Source: Streptomyces niphimycinicus
GTDB taxonomy: Bacteria > Actinomycetota > Actinomycetes > Streptomycetales > Streptomycetaceae
Assembly (NCBI RefSeq): GCF_018883605.1
Contig: NZ_JAHLEM010000017.1
Location: forward strand, 1-64,000
DNA: 64,000 bases
Direction of reading: 5' to 3'
The notes beneath the pieces were generated by a model, which was not told where the DNA came from, searched no databases, and saw nothing but the letters and a program-made list of their open reading frames with translations. Positions 54,062-62,773 of this stretch are shown in pieces; positions within the stretch are counted from its first letter, which is position 1, and each line of letters opens with the position of its first letter. A program made the position numbers and the translations under genes.

Positions 54062-54259
54062 ATGGTGAAGCAGTGGTGGGTGCGGCGGTACGCGGCGGCG
54101 CGTGCGAAGGCCGAGGCGGGCATGGCCACCGCCGAGTACGCAATGGGAACGATCGCGGCATGCGGTTTCGCCGCGGTGCTCTACAAGGTGGTGACCAGCG
54201 GGACCGTCAGTGGCGCGCTTCAGTCGGTCATCGGACGGGCGCTCGATGCGCAGTTCTGA
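54062..54259 (+). CDS. Flp-pilin-like DUF4244 protein
   Basis: 65 residues from ATG 54062, just after a GGGGGACCGAC purine-rich stretch. A basic leader (VKQWWVRRYAAARAKAEA) precedes G-M-A-T-A-E-Y, which has the prepilin-peptidase pattern (Gly then Glu at +5). One hydrophobic helix (MGTIAACGFAAVLYKVV) follows. It is the likely major Tad pilin. Its 3' end overlaps the start of the TadE gene. Confidence 0.88.
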   Translation: MVKQWWVRRYAAARAKAEAGMATAEYAMGTIAACGFAAVLYKVVTSGTVSGALQSVIGRALDAQF

Positions 54260-54875
54260 GGCGCCGGGGACGGCGAATCGGACGGGCTCCCGCGCAAGGA
54301 GCGGCGCGCGGGGCGTCCCAAGGGTCCGGGGCCTCACAAGGCTCTGGGGCGTCCCAAGGGCCCAGGGCGCCCCGAGGAGCCCGACCGTCCCAAGGACCCT
54401 GGGCGTCCCAAGGACCCCGGGCCTCGCAAGGGCCCACGGCGTCCCGGGGGCCCGAGGCGTCTTAGGACCCCGAGGCGTCCTAAGGACCCAGCGCGCGGGG
54501 CGGGACAGCGGCTTCGTCACGGCGGAGACGGCCGTCGCGCTGCCGGTGCTGGCGCTGTTCGCCCTGATGCTGATCTGGGGGCTGATGGCCGCTGCCGCGC
54601 AGCTTCAGTGCGTGGACGCGGCCAGGGCCGGGGCGAGGGCGGCGGCGCGTTCGGAGCCGAAGGCGGACGCGATGGCCGCCGCCCGCTCGGCCGCACCCGA
54701 TGGAGCGCGGGTCGAGCTGTGGCGGGACGGAGACCTGGTGCGGGTGCGGGTCCGGACCCATGCCGCCGGTCCCGGTCCGCTGGCGGTGAATCTGCGCGGC
54801 GAGGCGGCCGCGCTCGCCGAGGACACGGTGGGCGCGGTGGACGCGGGTGGTGCGGCTCGGGAGGCGGTCCCGTGA
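54246..54875 (+). CDS. TadE-like protein with N-terminal hexapeptide repeats
   Basis: 209 residues from ATG 54246, which overlaps the preceding gene's end (stop 54257-54259). Residues 23-82 are ten copies of a G-(V/L)-x-(R)-x-x hexapeptide, encoded by an 18-bp DNA repeat. After the repeats come R-D-S-G-F-V-T-A-E, a prepilin-like cleavage motif, and the membrane helix TAVALPVLALFALMLIWGLM. No ATG, GTG or TTG lies between the repeats and the helix, so a start there is excluded and the repeats must be translated. TadE genes in related species, as I recall, start close to the G-F-V-T-A-E motif. It is a minor pilin-like subunit, if translated. Confidence 0.8.
   Translation: MRSSEAPGTANRTGSRARSGARGVPRVRGLTRLWGVPRAQGAPRSPTVPRTLGVPRTPGLARAHGVPGARGVLGPRGVLRTQRAGRDSGFVTAETAVALPVLALFALMLIWGLMAAAAQLQCVDAARAGARAAARSEPKADAMAAARSAAPDGARVELWRDGDLVRVRVRTHAAGPGPLAVNLRGEAAALAEDTVGAVDAGGAAREAVP
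54312..54491 (+). repeat. 18-bp tandem repeat x10 in the TadE gene
   Basis: Ten head-to-tail units of the GGCGTCCCAAGGACCCCG type, exactly in frame with the TadE gene. Copies 3, 5, 6 and 10 are closest to consensus and copy 4 is the most divergent. Copy number is likely unstable. Confidence 0.9.
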
Positions 54876-55249
54876 GAAGGGCGGACGACCGGGGGTCGGC
54901 CACGGTCTGGGTGGCGCTGGCCGCGACGGCCCTGTGCGCGGTGTTCGCGGTCGTACTGGCGGCCGGGCAGGCCATGGTGGCGCGCCATCGGGCGGGCGGA
55001 GCCGCCGACCTGGCGGCGCTCGCGGCGGCTGACCACGGCCTGGAGGGGGCTCGTACGGCTTGCGGTCTCGCCCGGCGGGTGGCCTCCGCCCAGGGGGCGC
55101 GCGTGGCGCGATGCACCCTGAGCGGCGAGATCGCGGACCTTACGGCGGAGGTGCGCACCGGCCCGTTCACGCTCCGGGCCAGGGCGCGGGCGGGGCCAGC
55201 GGGCACCCCCGTCACCGGACCGGCGTCGGCGCCGGGCGGCGGGGATCGC
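54872..55249 (+). CDS. Rv3654c-like TadE/G-type protein, stop codon not found
   Basis: GTG 54872 overlaps the TadE stop (GTGA). The first 115 residues have the family pattern: DDRGSATVWVALAATALCAVFAVVLAAGQ (membrane helix), HRAGGAADLAALAAADHGLEGA, then CTLSGEIADLTAEVRTGPF. Related proteins end soon after this point, but here the frame has no stop until 57583, on the strand opposite the helicase gene. The end given is where the opposing helicase stop codon begins, so it is an arbitrary limit. Either the protein has a very long C-terminus or the stop has been lost. Confidence 0.6.
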
Positions 55250-57706
55250 TCACTCGGCGGTCGACGGCTGCTCCGGGGCCCCGGCGAGCAGGGTCGTCAG
55301 CAGGCGGATGGCGGCCTTCTTGTCCAGCGGGTCATTGCCGTTGCCGCACTTGGGCGACTGGATGCAGGACGGGCATCCCGCGTCGCACTCGCAGGCGGCG
55401 ATCGCCTTGCGGGTGGCCGCCAGCCAGCGGGCGGCCGTGTGGAAGGCGCGCTCGGCGAAGCCCGCGCCACCCGGATGCCCGTCGTACACGAAGACGGTCG
55501 GCAGCAGCGTGTCGGCGTGCAGCGGGACGGACACCCCGCCGATGTCCCAGCGGTCACAGGTGGCGAAGAGCGGCAGGATGCCGATCGAGGCGTGCTCGGC
55601 GGCGTGCAGGGCGCCGCCGAGGGCCTGGGGGTGCACCCGGGCCTCCTCGAGCTGGTCGTCGGTGACCGTCCACCACACGGCCCGGGTGCGCAGGGTGCGC
55701 GGCGGAAGGTCGAGCTTGGACTCGCCGAGGACCTCACCGGTGATCAGCTTGCGGCGCAGAAAGGAGACCACCTGGTTGGTGACCTCGACCGAGCCGAAGC
55801 ACAGCCGCGCGTCCCCCCAGGGGATCTCGGTGGTGGTCTCCAGGATGGAGATCGCCGTGGTGTCGCGGGCCGTGGTCGAGTAGGGCGGAGCGGCCTCCTC
55901 CACCAGGGCGACCGAGTCGTCGAGGTCGAGCTGCCGGACGAGATAGCTCCGGCCCTGATGCAGGTGGACGGCGCCCTCGTGGACGGTGGTGTGGGCCGCC
56001 GCGGCGTCCACGGTGCCCAGCAGCCGCCCGGTCGCCGCCTCCACGACCTGGACCGGGCTGCCGCCCGCTCCGCGGATGTCGGTGAGGTCCGCGGCGCGCT
56101 CACGGCGGGTCCAGTGCCAGGCGGTGGCCCGGCGCCGCAGCAGCTTGCGCTGCTCCAGTTGCGGCATCAGTTCCTCGGTGGCGGGGCCGAAGAGCTCCAG
56201 GTCCGGCTCGGTGAGCGGAAGCTCGGCCGCGGCCGCGCACAGGTGCGGCGCGAGGACGTAGGGGTTGTCCGGGTCCAGGACGGTGGACTCCACCGGCTGC
56301 CGGAAGAGGGCGTCCGGATGGTGGACGAGATAGGTGTCCAGCGGGTCGTCCCGGGCGACCAGGATCGCCAGGGCCCCTTCGCCGGTGCGCCCGGCCCGCC
56401 CCGCCTGCTGCCACAGGGAGGCGCGGGTGCCGGGGTAGCCCGCCACGACCACGGCGTCCAGTCCGGCGATGTCCATCCCCAGCTCCAGGGCGGTGGTGGC
56501 GGCGAGCCCCAGCAGCTCACCGGAGTGCAGGGCCCTCTCCAGGGCGCGGCGCTCCTCGGGGAGATAGCCGCCGCGATAGGCGGCGATCCGGTCCGGCAGC
56601 GAGCGGTCCACTTCGGCGAGCCGTTCCTGGGCGATGAGCGCGATGAGCTCCGCGCCCCGCCGGGAGCGCACGAAGGTGACCGTACGGACGCCCTGGACGG
56701 CCAGGTCGGTGAGCAGGTCCGCGGACTCGGCCGTGGCCGTGCGGCGCACCGGGGCGCCCTGCTCGCCGTGGAGCTCGGTCAGCGGCGGCTCCCAGAGGGC
56801 GAAGACGACCTCGCCGCGGGGCGAGCCGTCCTCGGTGATCTCCACCACGGGCAGGCCGGTCAGCCGGCTCGCGGCGACCGCCGGATCGGAGGCGGTGGCC
56901 GAGGCGAGCAGGAACACGGGCGAGGAGCCGTAGCGGGCGCAGACGCGGCGCAGCCGGCGCAGCACCTGAGCCACATGGGAGCCGAAGACACCCCGGTAGG
57001 TGTGGCATTCGTCGATCACCACATAGCGCAGCGCGCGCAGGAAGGAGGACCATCTGGGGTGGCCGGGCAGGATGCCGCGGTGGAGCATGTCGGGGTTGGT
57101 GAGCACATAGTTCGCGTACTGGCGCACCCACTCGCGCTCCTCCACGGGCGTGTCGCCGTCGTAGACCGCCGCCCGGATGCCGGTGCCCAGCGGGGCGGTG
57201 AAGCCGGCCACCGCGCGGCGCTGGTCGGCTGCCAGCGCCTTGGTGGGGGAGAGGTACAGGGCGGTCGTGCCCCGCCCGTTGGGCTCCTCCGAGCCGTCCA
57301 GCAGGGTGCTGAGGACGGGGGCCAGATAGGCGAGGGACTTGCCGGAGGCGGTTCCGGTGGCCACGACCACGGATTCTCCGCGCAGCGCGTGTTCGGCCGT
57401 ACGCGCCTGGTGGGCCCACGGGCGCTCGATGCCGGCCGCGCGAATGGCGTTGATCACCTCCGGCCGGATCGCCGAGGGCCAGTCGGCATGGGTTCCCGGG
57501 CGCGGGGGCAAGTGCTCCGTATGAGTGATGCGCGCGCCCCGGCCCGCCCCGGTGCTCAGCCGACCGAGGACGGCCCGGGGTGAGGGGCGTATGCCCGCCT
57601 GCCGCGGGATTTGGTCGTGGGCCATCGACACCGAGTGTGTCACTGGTCTGACGGACAATGGTCTCAAGGCGTCGTGCACGCCTGCTGGTAAGTGATTGAA
57701 TGCCAT
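55250..57706 (-). CDS. DEAD/DEAH-box helicase with C-terminal DUF1998-type cysteine cluster
   Basis: 818 residues from ATG 57706 ([16 protein letters not shown]), or 57626 if shorter. The frame remains open further, through bldG. RecA core: [18 protein letters not shown] (Walker A), [20 protein letters not shown] (DEAH-like D-E-C-H), [14 protein letters not shown] and [11 protein letters not shown]. The C-terminal [20 protein letters not shown] is a four-cysteine cluster as in MrfA-type (DUF1998) repair helicases. The group works in DNA repair. Divergent from bldG, only 54 bp away, so its start lies near bldG's promoter. Confidence 0.9.
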   Translation of the reverse strand: MAFNHLPAGVHDALRPLSVRPVTHSVSMAHDQIPRQAGIRPSPRAVLGRLSTGAGRGARITHTEHLPPRPGTHADWPSAIRPEVINAIRAAGIERPWAHQARTAEHALRGESVVVATGTASGKSLAYLAPVLSTLLDGSEEPNGRGTTALYLSPTKALAADQRRAVAGFTAPLGTGIRAAVYDGDTPVEEREWVRQYANYVLTNPDMLHRGILPGHPRWSSFLRALRYVVIDECHTYRGVFGSHVAQVLRRLRRVCARYGSSPVFLLASATASDPAVAASRLTGLPVVEITEDGSPRGEVVFALWEPPLTELHGEQGAPVRRTATAESADLLTDLAVQGVRTVTFVRSRRGAELIALIAQERLAEVDRSLPDRIAAYRGGYLPEERRALERALHSGELLGLAATTALELGMDIAGLDAVVVAGYPGTRASLWQQAGRAGRTGEGALAILVARDDPLDTYLVHHPDALFRQPVESTVLDPDNPYVLAPHLCAAAAELPLTEPDLELFGPATEELMPQLEQRKLLRRRATAWHWTRRERAADLTDIRGAGGSPVQVVEAATGRLLGTVDAAAAHTTVHEGAVHLHQGRSYLVRQLDLDDSVALVEEAAPPYSTTARDTTAISILETTTEIPWGDARLCFGSVEVTNQVVSFLRRKLITGEVLGESKLDLPPRTLRTRAVWWTVTDDQLEEARVHPQALGGALHAAEHASIGILPLFATCDRWDIGGVSVPLHADTLLPTVFVYDGHPGGAGFAERAFHTAARWLAATRKAIAACECDAGCPSCIQSPKCGNGNDPLDKKAAIRLLTTLLAGAPEQPSTAE

Positions 57707-57760
57707 CGCGGCTGCCGATCCATGGGGGGCGACCGCTCGATGCAAGGTGCTGGAGGATCC

Positions 57761-58102
57761 GTGGACCTGTCCCTGTCGACTCGGACCGTCGACGACCGCA
57801 CGGTCGTCGAGGTCGGTGGCGAGATTGATGTATACACCGCGCCCAAGCTGCGCGAGCAGCTGGTCGAGCTTGTCAACGACGGCAACTACCACCTGGTCGT
57901 CGACATGGAGGGCGTCGACTTTCTCGACTCCACCGGACTCGGCGTGCTCGTCGGCGGGCTCAAGCGAGTGCGGGCCCACGAGGGCTCGCTGCGCCTGGTT
58001 TGCAACCAGGAGCGCATTCTGAAGATCTTCCGCATCACCGGCCTGACCAAGGTGTTCCCGATTCACACCTCGGTCGAGGACGCTGTCGCGGCGACCGACT
58101 GA
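57761..58102 (+). CDS. bldG: anti-anti-sigma factor BldG
   Basis: 113 residues from GTG 57761, with GGAGGAT 4 bases upstream. It is an SpoIIAA/STAS-type protein. [16 protein letters not shown] includes Ser57, the phosphorylation site. BldG is needed for both aerial growth and antibiotic production. It is regulated by phosphorylation and partners with the downstream anti-sigma gene product. The sequence agrees with BldG in length and position. It is divergent from the helicase. Confidence 0.97.
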   Translation: MDLSLSTRTVDDRTVVEVGGEIDVYTAPKLREQLVELVNDGNYHLVVDMEGVDFLDSTGLGVLVGGLKRVRAHEGSLRLVCNQERILKIFRITGLTKVFPIHTSVEDAVAATD

Positions 58103-58194
58103 CAAGATCGCCGAAGGAAGACACAGAAGGGGGTTCCGGGCGGCGTACGCCCGGCCCTCCCGATAAGCACGCCCATACGCCCGAGGGGGATGGC

Positions 58195-58623
58195 ATGGCC
58201 ACCGTCGAACTCCGCTTCAGCGCGCTGCCTGAGCACGTCAGGACCGCTCGTCTTGTCGCGGCCGCCGTGGCGCGTCGGGCGGGGGTGGATGAGGCCGTGC
58301 TCGACGAAGTGCGGCTCGCGGTCGGCGAGGCTTGCACGCGTGCGGTCGGGCTCCACCTGAGCAATGGGGTGGAGGCACCGGTGCGGGTGACGCTGACCGA
58401 GGAGGAGAAGAAGTTCTCCATCGAGGTCGGTGATGAATCCCCGACCTCGGCGGCCCTGGTGTCCGGCTCCCATCCGGAGATGGACGACGAGGCCGAGGGC
58501 GAGGACGAGATGGGTCTCGCCGTCATCAGCGGGCTCGTCGACGATGTCGAGGTGACGAGCAGCGAGTCCGGTGGAGTGATCCGGATGAGCTGGCCGACGT
58601 CACCCCAGCCTCTGGTGTCCTAG
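58195..58623 (+). CDS. BldG-partner anti-sigma factor (RsbW/SpoIIAB-like)
   Basis: 142 residues from ATG 58195, with GAGGGGGA six bases upstream. It is a HATPase_c-type fold: VRLAVGEACTRAVGLHLSNG is the N-box region, with Arg in the usual position of the Asn that coordinates magnesium. DEMGLAVISGLVDDVEV is the G-box region. The Asn-to-Arg change suggests the enzyme does not hydrolyse or bind ATP normally; it may act as an anti-sigma factor only. Lies 92 bp downstream of bldG and is probably co-transcribed. Confidence 0.92.
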   Translation: MATVELRFSALPEHVRTARLVAAAVARRAGVDEAVLDEVRLAVGEACTRAVGLHLSNGVEAPVRVTLTEEEKKFSIEVGDESPTSAALVSGSHPEMDDEAEGEDEMGLAVISGLVDDVEVTSSESGGVIRMSWPTSPQPLVS

Positions 58624-59027
58624 CCCGCGCACCGCGCCGGGTCCTGCCCCGCTGGGGGTTCCCGGGTCCTGCCTCACCGCGCCGGGTCCTGCTCCCTTGG
58701 GGCCGCTAAGTGCTGCCCCGCCGTGCCGCGCTGAGTCCTGTTCGCGCACAGCCGCAGCAGGCCCTCTCCTGGGGCCGGGAGCGGGCCTCGCCCGTCCTGA
58801 TCGCCGAAGCCGGGTCCCTCTTGAGGGTCATCTGTCCGTCATCCCTCTCCCGACCCGCAGGACCCGTTGGAACCCACCGAACCGGCCGTTTCATGATCGC
58901 CGGTCCGGCTGTTGGCATGCTCGCGCCCGGTCGGCGGCATGGTCCCGGCGCACCTCTCGGCGCGCGCTTTTTCGATCTCTGGCTTAGGCTCTGAACAGCG
59001 CTTTTCTCGACGGCGTAAGACTGCCAC
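58624..59027. other. gene-free region between the anti-sigma gene and hppA
   Basis: 400 bp with several repeats of CGCCGGGTCCTG from 58638 to 58700 and no supported gene. GC content drops sharply toward 59000. Together with the iterons at 59028 it makes up the leader and promoter region of hppA. Confidence 0.5.
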
Positions 59028-59066
59028 TAGATCATCTATATAGATCATTTGTAGAGATCATTTTAC
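59028..59066 (+). promoter_or_regulatory. three 13-bp iterons upstream of hppA
   Basis: TAGATCATCTATA, TAGATCATTTGTA and GAGATCATTTTAC follow one another with no gap. They stand in an AT-rich island within otherwise GC-rich DNA, about 225-263 bp upstream of hppA. The regularity suggests a protein-binding array or a promoter region. Confidence 0.5.
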
Positions 59067-59290
59067 ATCCGTCAGTGAATTGTCGACCTTCCTTCTTCCG
59101 AAGGAATTCATACCGCCAAACCAATTGATCTTCGCTGGTGCGGGCGAATTCCCATTCCGGCGCCCTGTTTTGATCGTGTGACGCTCCCTACAATCCGTCC
59201 ACATCTCGAGCTCAGGACGCCTGAGCGCGGCGGCTCTTCTGCGGTCGCAGAACTGCTGCGCGCCCATGTGCCAAACGTCAAGGAGGACGA

Positions 59291-61729
59291 ATGGCGGGGC
59301 CTCTCACCCCTCATCAGCTTGACCTCACCCCAACCCTGGCCGCCGCAGAGCTGACCGACGACAACCGTGTGATCGTGCTGGTGATCGCCGCCGTCGCGAT
59401 CGCGGCGCTCGCGGTCGCGGTGGTGCTGGTACGACAAGTCCTCGCGGCGGGCGAGGGCACGGACAGTATGAAGAAGATCGCCGAGGCCGTTCAGGAAGGC
59501 GCCAATGCCTATCTGGCCCGGCAGTTGCGCACTCTCGGCGGATTCGCCGTGGTGGTGTTCTTCCTGCTCATGCTGTTGCCGGCGGACGACTGGTCGCAGC
59601 GCATCGGGCGTTCGGTGTTCTTTCTGATCGGTGCGGCATTCTCGGCCGCCACCGGCTATATCGGGATGTGGCTCGCGGTGCGCAGCAATGTGCGCGTCGC
59701 AGCCGCCGCCCGTGAGGCCACGCCCGAGCCCCCCACCACACCCGTCAATGGCGATTCGGCCGCTTCCGCACCCGGTAAGCCGAGCGTGGATCTCACGACC
59801 GTCTCGCACAAGGCGATGAAGATCGCTTTCCGTACCGGCGGTGTGGTGGGCATGTTCACCGTGGGCCTCGGACTGCTGGGCGCCTCCTGCGTGGTGCTGG
59901 TCTACGCGGCCGACGCACCCAAGGTGCTGGAGGGCTTCGGGCTCGGCGCCGCGCTGATCGCGATGTTCATGAGGGTCGGCGGTGGCATCTTCACCAAGGC
60001 CGCCGACGTCGGTGCCGACCTCGTCGGCAAGGTCGAGAAGGGCATCCCGGAGGACGACCCGCGCAACGCCGCCACCATCGCGGACAACGTTGGCGACAAC
60101 GTCGGCGACTGCGCGGGTATGGCCGCCGACCTCTTCGAGTCGTACGCCGTCACCCTGGTCGCCGCGCTGATCCTCGGCAAGGCGGCCTTCGGCGACTCCG
60201 GGCTGGCCTTCCCGCTGCTCGTTCCGGCCATCGGCGTGGTCACCGCCATGATCGGGATCTTCGCCGTGGCTCCGCGCCGCGCCGACCGCAGCGGAATGAG
60301 CGCCATCAACCGCGGCTTCTTCATCTCGGCCGTGATCTCGATGGCGCTGGTGGCGATCGCGGTCTTCACCTATCTGCCGTCCAGCTACGCGGATCTCGAC
60401 GGCGTCACCAGCCGCGAGATCCTCGGCCACAGCGGTGACCCGCGGGTCCTCGCGCTCGTCGCCGTCGCCATCGGCATCGTGCTGGCCGCGCTCATCCAGC
60501 AGCTCACGGGCTACTTCACCGAGACCACCCGGCGTCCCGTGCGGGATGTCGGCAAGACCTCGCTGACCGGCCCGGCCACGGTGGTGCTCTCCGGCATTTC
60601 GCTCGGTCTGGAGTCGGCCGTCTACTCGGCGGTGCTGATCGGGCTGAGTGTCTACGGCGCCTTCCTGCTCGGCGGCACCTCGATCATGCTGGCGCTGTTC
60701 GCCGTCGCGCTCGCCGGCACCGGCCTGCTCACCACGGTCGGTGTGATCGTCGCCATGGACACCTTCGGTCCGGTCTCGGACAACGCCCAGGGCATCGCCG
60801 AGATGTCCGGCGATGTCGAGGGCGCGGGCGCGCAGGTGCTCACCGACCTCGACGCGGTCGGCAACACCACCAAGGCGATCACCAAGGGCATCGCGATCGC
60901 GACGGCGGTGCTCGCCGCGGCCGCGCTCTTCGGCTCGTACCGCGACGCCATCGCGGAGGCCGTGAACCAAGTGCACACCTCGGTGGCCGGGGAGATGAAT
61001 CTGAACCTGGACATCTCGCAGCCCAACAACCTCGTGGGCCTCGTCCTCGGCGCCGCCGTCGTCTTCCTCTTCTCCGGGCTGGCGATCAACGCGGTGTCGC
61101 GGTCGGCCGGAGCGGTGGTCTTCGAGGTGCGGCGGCAGTTCCGCGAGAAGCCCGGGATCATGAACTACAGCGAGAAGCCCGAGTACGGCCGGGTCGTCGA
61201 CATCTGCACCAAGGACGCGCTGCGCGAGCTGGCCACACCGGGTCTGCTCGCGGTCCTTGCGCCGATCGCCGTCGGCTTCACCTTCGGGGTCGGCGCGCTC
61301 GGCTCGTTCCTGGCGGGCGCGATCGGCACCGGCACGCTGATGGCCGTCTTCCTCGCCAACTCCGGCGGTGCCTGGGACAACGCCAAGAAGCTGGTCGAGG
61401 ACGGTCATCACGGCGGTAAGGGGAGCGAGGCGCATGCCGCGACGGTGATCGGCGACACGGTCGGCGATCCCTTCAAGGACACCGCGGGCCCCGCGATCAA
61501 CCCGCTGCTGAAGGTGATGAACCTGGTGGCGCTGCTGATCGCGCCCGCGGTGGTGAAGTTCTCCTACGGGGACAACGCCAGCCCTGGGCTGCGTGCGGTC
61601 GTCGCCGGGCTCGCGGTCGTGATCATCGTGGCCGCGGTCTACGTCTCCAAGCGGCGCGGAATCGTCGTAGGTGACGAAGACAACTCCGGGCGCGTGGCGA
61701 AGTCAGCCGACGCGGCGGTGGTGTCCTAA
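59291..61729 (+). CDS. hppA: proton-pumping inorganic pyrophosphatase (K+-independent)
   Basis: 812 residues from ATG 59291, with AAGGAGGACGA immediately upstream. About 16 hydrophobic segments. The pyrophosphate-binding loop reads DVGADLVGKVEKGIPEDD and NAATIADNVGDNVGDCAG; a second acidic region reads GDTVGDPFKDTAGPAINP. Lys in GNTTKAITKG, instead of Ala, marks the K+-independent subtype. An extra loop of about 25 residues (TPEPPTTPVNGDSAASAPGK) is inserted near residue 145. It couples pyrophosphate hydrolysis to proton export across the membrane. Confidence 0.96.
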   Translation: MAGPLTPHQLDLTPTLAAAELTDDNRVIVLVIAAVAIAALAVAVVLVRQVLAAGEGTDSMKKIAEAVQEGANAYLARQLRTLGGFAVVVFFLLMLLPADDWSQRIGRSVFFLIGAAFSAATGYIGMWLAVRSNVRVAAAAREATPEPPTTPVNGDSAASAPGKPSVDLTTVSHKAMKIAFRTGGVVGMFTVGLGLLGASCVVLVYAADAPKVLEGFGLGAALIAMFMRVGGGIFTKAADVGADLVGKVEKGIPEDDPRNAATIADNVGDNVGDCAGMAADLFESYAVTLVAALILGKAAFGDSGLAFPLLVPAIGVVTAMIGIFAVAPRRADRSGMSAINRGFFISAVISMALVAIAVFTYLPSSYADLDGVTSREILGHSGDPRVLALVAVAIGIVLAALIQQLTGYFTETTRRPVRDVGKTSLTGPATVVLSGISLGLESAVYSAVLIGLSVYGAFLLGGTSIMLALFAVALAGTGLLTTVGVIVAMDTFGPVSDNAQGIAEMSGDVEGAGAQVLTDLDAVGNTTKAITKGIAIATAVLAAAALFGSYRDAIAEAVNQVHTSVAGEMNLNLDISQPNNLVGLVLGAAVVFLFSGLAINAVSRSAGAVVFEVRRQFREKPGIMNYSEKPEYGRVVDICTKDALRELATPGLLAVLAPIAVGFTFGVGALGSFLAGAIGTGTLMAVFLANSGGAWDNAKKLVEDGHHGGKGSEAHAATVIGDTVGDPFKDTAGPAINPLLKVMNLVALLIAPAVVKFSYGDNASPGLRAVVAGLAVVIIVAAVYVSKRRGIVVGDEDNSGRVAKSADAAVVS

Positions 61730-61742
61730 CCCCGGAAGGGAC

Positions 61743-61764
61743 CAGGGGCCCGGGAAAGCCCCTG
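61743..61764 (+). terminator. terminator after hppA
   Basis: CAGGGGC and GCCCCTG (7 bp) with an 8-base loop, starting 13 bp after the hppA stop. Confidence 0.55.
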
Positions 61765-61967
61765 CGACATGCGGGCGGGCGAGGTGCGACAGCACGTCGT
61801 CCGCCCGTGTCCCTGTCCGGGGCGTCCCGTCCGCTCGATGAGGCCATGTCCACAACGAGCGGGGTGCAAATAGCTCTAAAAGGATCCATACGGGGCGCTC
61901 GCCGGGTGGGCCTGGCCGGATGGACGTGTATGTTCCGGGGCCGAGAGCCATGGAAGGGACCAATCCG

Positions 61968-62543
61968 GTGAACAAGAAGCTTGTGGCTGCACTGTCCGGC
62001 GGTGCGGCACTCGTACTGGCGCTGACCGGCTGCGGGGGCGGCGACGATGGGGACAAGAAGGTCAACGATTGGGCCAAGTCGGTCTGTGACGAGGTGCAGC
62101 CTCAGCTCAAGAAGATCCAGGGCGCCAACACCGCGATCCAGGGTGCGGCCGACGAGCAGGATTCCAAGAAGCTTCAGCAGACGGACGCCAAGGCGTTCCA
62201 GGAGATCTCCGAGTCCTACGGGGCACTCGCCAAGGCCGTGAACAAGGCGGGCCCCCCGCCCGTCGACAACGGCGACAAGACCCAGCAGCAGGCGGTCAAG
62301 GAGCTCAACGCCACCTCGGGGGCGTACACGAAGCTGAAGACGTCCGTCGACAAGTTGGACACCTCGGACAAGTCCAAGTTCGCCCAGGGACTCAAGGGCG
62401 TCGCCGACGAGCTCGACAAGCTCAGCAAGTCGGGTGACCAGGCCCTACAGAAGCTCCAGGAAGGAAAGGTCGGCTCGGCGATGGCCAAGCAGCCCGGCTG
62501 CCAGAAGCCGAAGACGAGCGGCGGCGCCACGACGCAGTCCTGA
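61968..62543 (+). CDS. small lipoprotein with helical secreted domain
   Basis: 191 residues from GTG 61968, with GAAGGGA 8 bases upstream. The signal peptide KKLVAALSGGAALVLALTGC gives a lipobox Cys (residue 21). The rest is soluble and helical (VCDEVQPQLKKIQGANTAIQ; LKTSVDKLDTSDKSKFAQGL) with two Cys (V-C-D and P-G-C-Q) that could pair. Family unknown to me; similar small lipoproteins follow hppA in other Streptomyces. It probably sits on the outer face of the membrane. Confidence 0.85.
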   Translation: MNKKLVAALSGGAALVLALTGCGGGDDGDKKVNDWAKSVCDEVQPQLKKIQGANTAIQGAADEQDSKKLQQTDAKAFQEISESYGALAKAVNKAGPPPVDNGDKTQQQAVKELNATSGAYTKLKTSVDKLDTSDKSKFAQGLKGVADELDKLSKSGDQALQKLQEGKVGSAMAKQPGCQKPKTSGGATTQS

Positions 62544-62773
62544 CGGGCTGCCCAGGGCCGCACAGGACCGCCGCGAGCTGCCCTGGGGCCGCCGCCCGGG
62601 GCCGTACAGGGCCGCCCCGGGCTGTCCAGGGCCGCCCAGGTTCTGCCCCGGGGGGGCAACGCCGCCGCCTCGCGCCCCCCTTGTCGGCTCGTCAGCCAGG
62701 CCGACGCGGGCGATGTCGTCCCGATGCCGACCGGCGTCGCCCGCTGTCGGTCATTGCCCCGACAATGGGGGGC

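Noticed and set aside
59108-61435. 775-codon minus-strand frame opposite hppA
   Set aside because: His/Gly/Asp-rich antisense translation of a well-conserved membrane pump gene; no independent support.
62544-62773. GGGCTG/CAGGGCCG-type repeats before the methyltransferase gene
   Set aside because: Low-complexity GC-rich sequence without a consistent period; no feature assigned.
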